From Alphaproteobacteria bacterium (lineage in GTDB: Bacteria; Pseudomonadota; Alphaproteobacteria; Rhizobiales; Xanthobacteraceae), in NCBI GenBank assembly GCA_005884745.1, contig VAZU01000050.1:1-17993 (forward strand): a stretch of 17,993 nucleotides of DNA, in the 5' to 3' direction. Positions 16,756-17,993 of the stretch are shown one piece after another (positions within the stretch are counted from its first letter, which is position 1; each line of letters opens with the position of its first letter). A model generated the notes under the pieces. It was not told where the DNA came from and made no database searches. It was given only the letters and a program-made list of their open reading frames with translations. Both the position numbers and the translations under genes were made by a program.

Positions 16756-17993
16756 ATGAATGCCCGCTCGTCCGACCGCCTCACGATTGCGTTGGCGCAG
16801 CTCGATCCGACCGTAGGGGACGTGACCGGCTGCCTGGAGAAAGCCCGGCAGGCCCGCGCCGCGGCGGCGCGCGCGGGCGCCGACGTCGTGATGTTTTCCG
16901 AACTCTTCATCGGCGGTTATCCGCCCGAAGACCTCGTGCTCAAGCCGGCGTTTCAGGCCGCGTGCCGTTCCGCCGTCGAGATTCTCGCGCGCGAGACCGC
17001 CGACAACGGGCCGGCGCTGCTGATCGGCGCGCCGTGGGTGGAGGAGGGGAAGCTCTACAACGCCTATCTCCTGCTCGGCGGCGGCAGCATCCAGGCCAAG
17101 CGCTTCAAGGTCGATCTGCCGAACTACGGCGTGTTCGACGAGAAACGCGTGTTCACGCCGGGCCCCATGCCGGGCCCCATCGTGCTCGACGGCGTACGGA
17201 TCGGCATTCCCGTCTGCAAGGATATCTGGGGGCCCGACATCGTCGAATGCATCGCGGAGACCGGCGGGGAAATCCTGCTGGTGCCGAACGGGTCGCCCTA
17301 TTGGCGCGACAAGACCGAGGCTCGCCTCAACCTCGCGGTTTCGCGGGTAACGGAGAGCGGCCTGCCGCTCGTCTATCTCAACCAGGTCGGCGGCCAGGAC
17401 GAGCTGGTGTTCGACGGCGCCTCCTTCGTGCTCAACGCCGACCGCACGCTCGCCGCGCAGCTTCCGGCCTTTCGCGAGAGTGTGGCGATCACCCGCTGGC
17501 GGCGCGCAGACGATGGCTGGCGCTGCGTCGAGGGGCCGGTCGAGGCGATCGAGGAGGGGGAGGAGGCCGATTACGCCGCGTGCGTGCTGGGCTTGCGCGA
17601 TTACGTCGAGAAGAACCGGTTTCCCGGTGTCGTTCTCGGGCTTTCCGGCGGCATCGATTCCGCGCTCTGCGCGGCGCTCGCCGTCGATGCGCTGGGACCG
17701 CAGCGGGTGCGCTGCGTCATGCTGCCCTATCGCTTCACCTCGCAGCAGTCGCTCGATGCCGCCGCCGCGGTCGCCAAGCGGCTCGGCGTCGGCTGCGAAA
17801 TCGTTGCGATCGAGCCGGCGGTGGAAGGGCTCGAGCGCGCGCTTGCCTCCCTGTTTGCCGGAAAACCGCGCGACGAAGCGGAGGAAAATCTGCAGTCGCG
17901 CGCGCGCGGCGCCATCCTGATGGCCATCTCCAACAAATTCGGGCTCATGGTGGTGACGACCGGAAACAAATCGGAAATGTCGACCGGCTACGC
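16756..17993 (+). CDS. nadE: Glutamine-dependent NAD+ synthetase (3'-truncated by window)
   Basis: The last step of NAD synthesis: amidation of nicotinic acid adenine dinucleotide using ammonia released from glutamine. The visible 412 residues comprise an N-terminal nitrilase-type glutaminase domain (about 8-265) with the Glu-Lys-Cys triad E49 (FSELFIGGYPPED), K118 (RFKVDLPNYGVFDEKR) and C154 (IPVCKDIWG). The synthetase domain follows, with the PP-loop SGGIDS (297-302) and, near the edge, TTGNKSEMSTGY. The frame is open to the window end. ATG 16756 has only a weak AGG ribosome site. The two-domain form channels ammonia between active sites. It is transcribed after the DAHP synthase terminator from its own leader. 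Confidence 0.96.
   Translation, partial: MNARSSDRLTIALAQLDPTVGDVTGCLEKARQARAAAARAGADVVMFSELFIGGYPPEDLVLKPAFQAACRSAVEILARETADNGPALLIGAPWVEEGKLYNAYLLLGGGSIQAKRFKVDLPNYGVFDEKRVFTPGPMPGPIVLDGVRIGIPVCKDIWGPDIVECIAETGGEILLVPNGSPYWRDKTEARLNLAVSRVTESGLPLVYLNQVGGQDELVFDGASFVLNADRTLAAQLPAFRESVAITRWRRADDGWRCVEGPVEAIEEGEEADYAACVLGLRDYVEKNRFPGVVLGLSGGIDSALCAALAVDALGPQRVRCVMLPYRFTSQQSLDAAAAVAKRLGVGCEIVAIEPAVEGLERALASLFAGKPRDEAEENLQSRARGAILMAISNKFGLMVVTTGNKSEMSTGY

Noticed and set aside
17161..17182. Tandem 11-bp repeat GGGCCCCATGC-type within nadE.
   Set aside because: It encodes the GPMPGP turn of the glutaminase domain and causes no frame change; it is coincidental coding repetition.

Overview
The window reads as a chromosomal segment of a GC-rich alphaproteobacterium, most likely Hyphomicrobiales (Rhizobiales) near Bradyrhizobium/Rhodopseudomonas/Pseudolabrys. 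The basis is family recognition only: a class-II DAHP synthase, an rpiA-DUF2059-gor run, a multi-GAF sensor kinase, and several small proteins that I recognise as typical of that order. No database search was possible.

Layout. (1) 1-3259: the 3' part of a sensor histidine kinase with four tandem GAF units, overlapping by 4 bp a stand-alone response regulator. (2) 3260-6198: a frameshifted remnant of a uracil-DNA glycosylase C-terminus, then the Fe-S carrier ATPase Mrp/ApbC, convergent with moaA (molybdenum cofactor), which diverges from a DUF971 protein. (3) 6263-7715, minus strand: a translationally coupled pair made of a DUF4430 exported protein and a DUF6580 putative transport protein, preceded by a small conserved protein. 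(4) 7716-8225: no supportable gene. (5) 8226-9183: a 53-aa charged protein, a 95-aa hypothetical protein and a cold-shock protein with a clear terminator. (6) 9280-10807: a broken small gene with an in-frame TAG, then a visibly more A+T-rich alpha/beta-hydrolase gene lying between tRNA-Val(CAC) and an imperfect copy of the tRNA 3' segment, which suggests an acquired segment. (7) 10942-12127, minus strand: a PEGA-domain lipoprotein and phosphoglycolate phosphatase. (8) 12344-14989, plus strand: rpiA, a secreted DUF2059 protein and glutathione reductase, closely spaced. (9) 15114-16568: class-II DAHP synthase (entry to the shikimate pathway) with a terminator. (10) 16569-17993: a structured, A+T-rich leader, then glutamine-dependent NAD synthetase running off the window.

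How the genes fit together. Most of the window is central metabolism and cofactor supply: Fe-S assembly, molybdopterin, NAD, pentose phosphates, glutathione and aromatic precursors. Mrp (which carries an N-terminal DUF59) and the nearby DUF971 gene supply between them the three domains of the plastid Fe-S scaffold HCF101. The parts that most deserve a second look are the DUF4430-DUF6580 pair, the tRNA-adjacent hydrolase segment, the split HCF101-like domain set, and the nadE leader with mutually exclusive helices. The window edges truncate the sensor kinase (5') and nadE (3').
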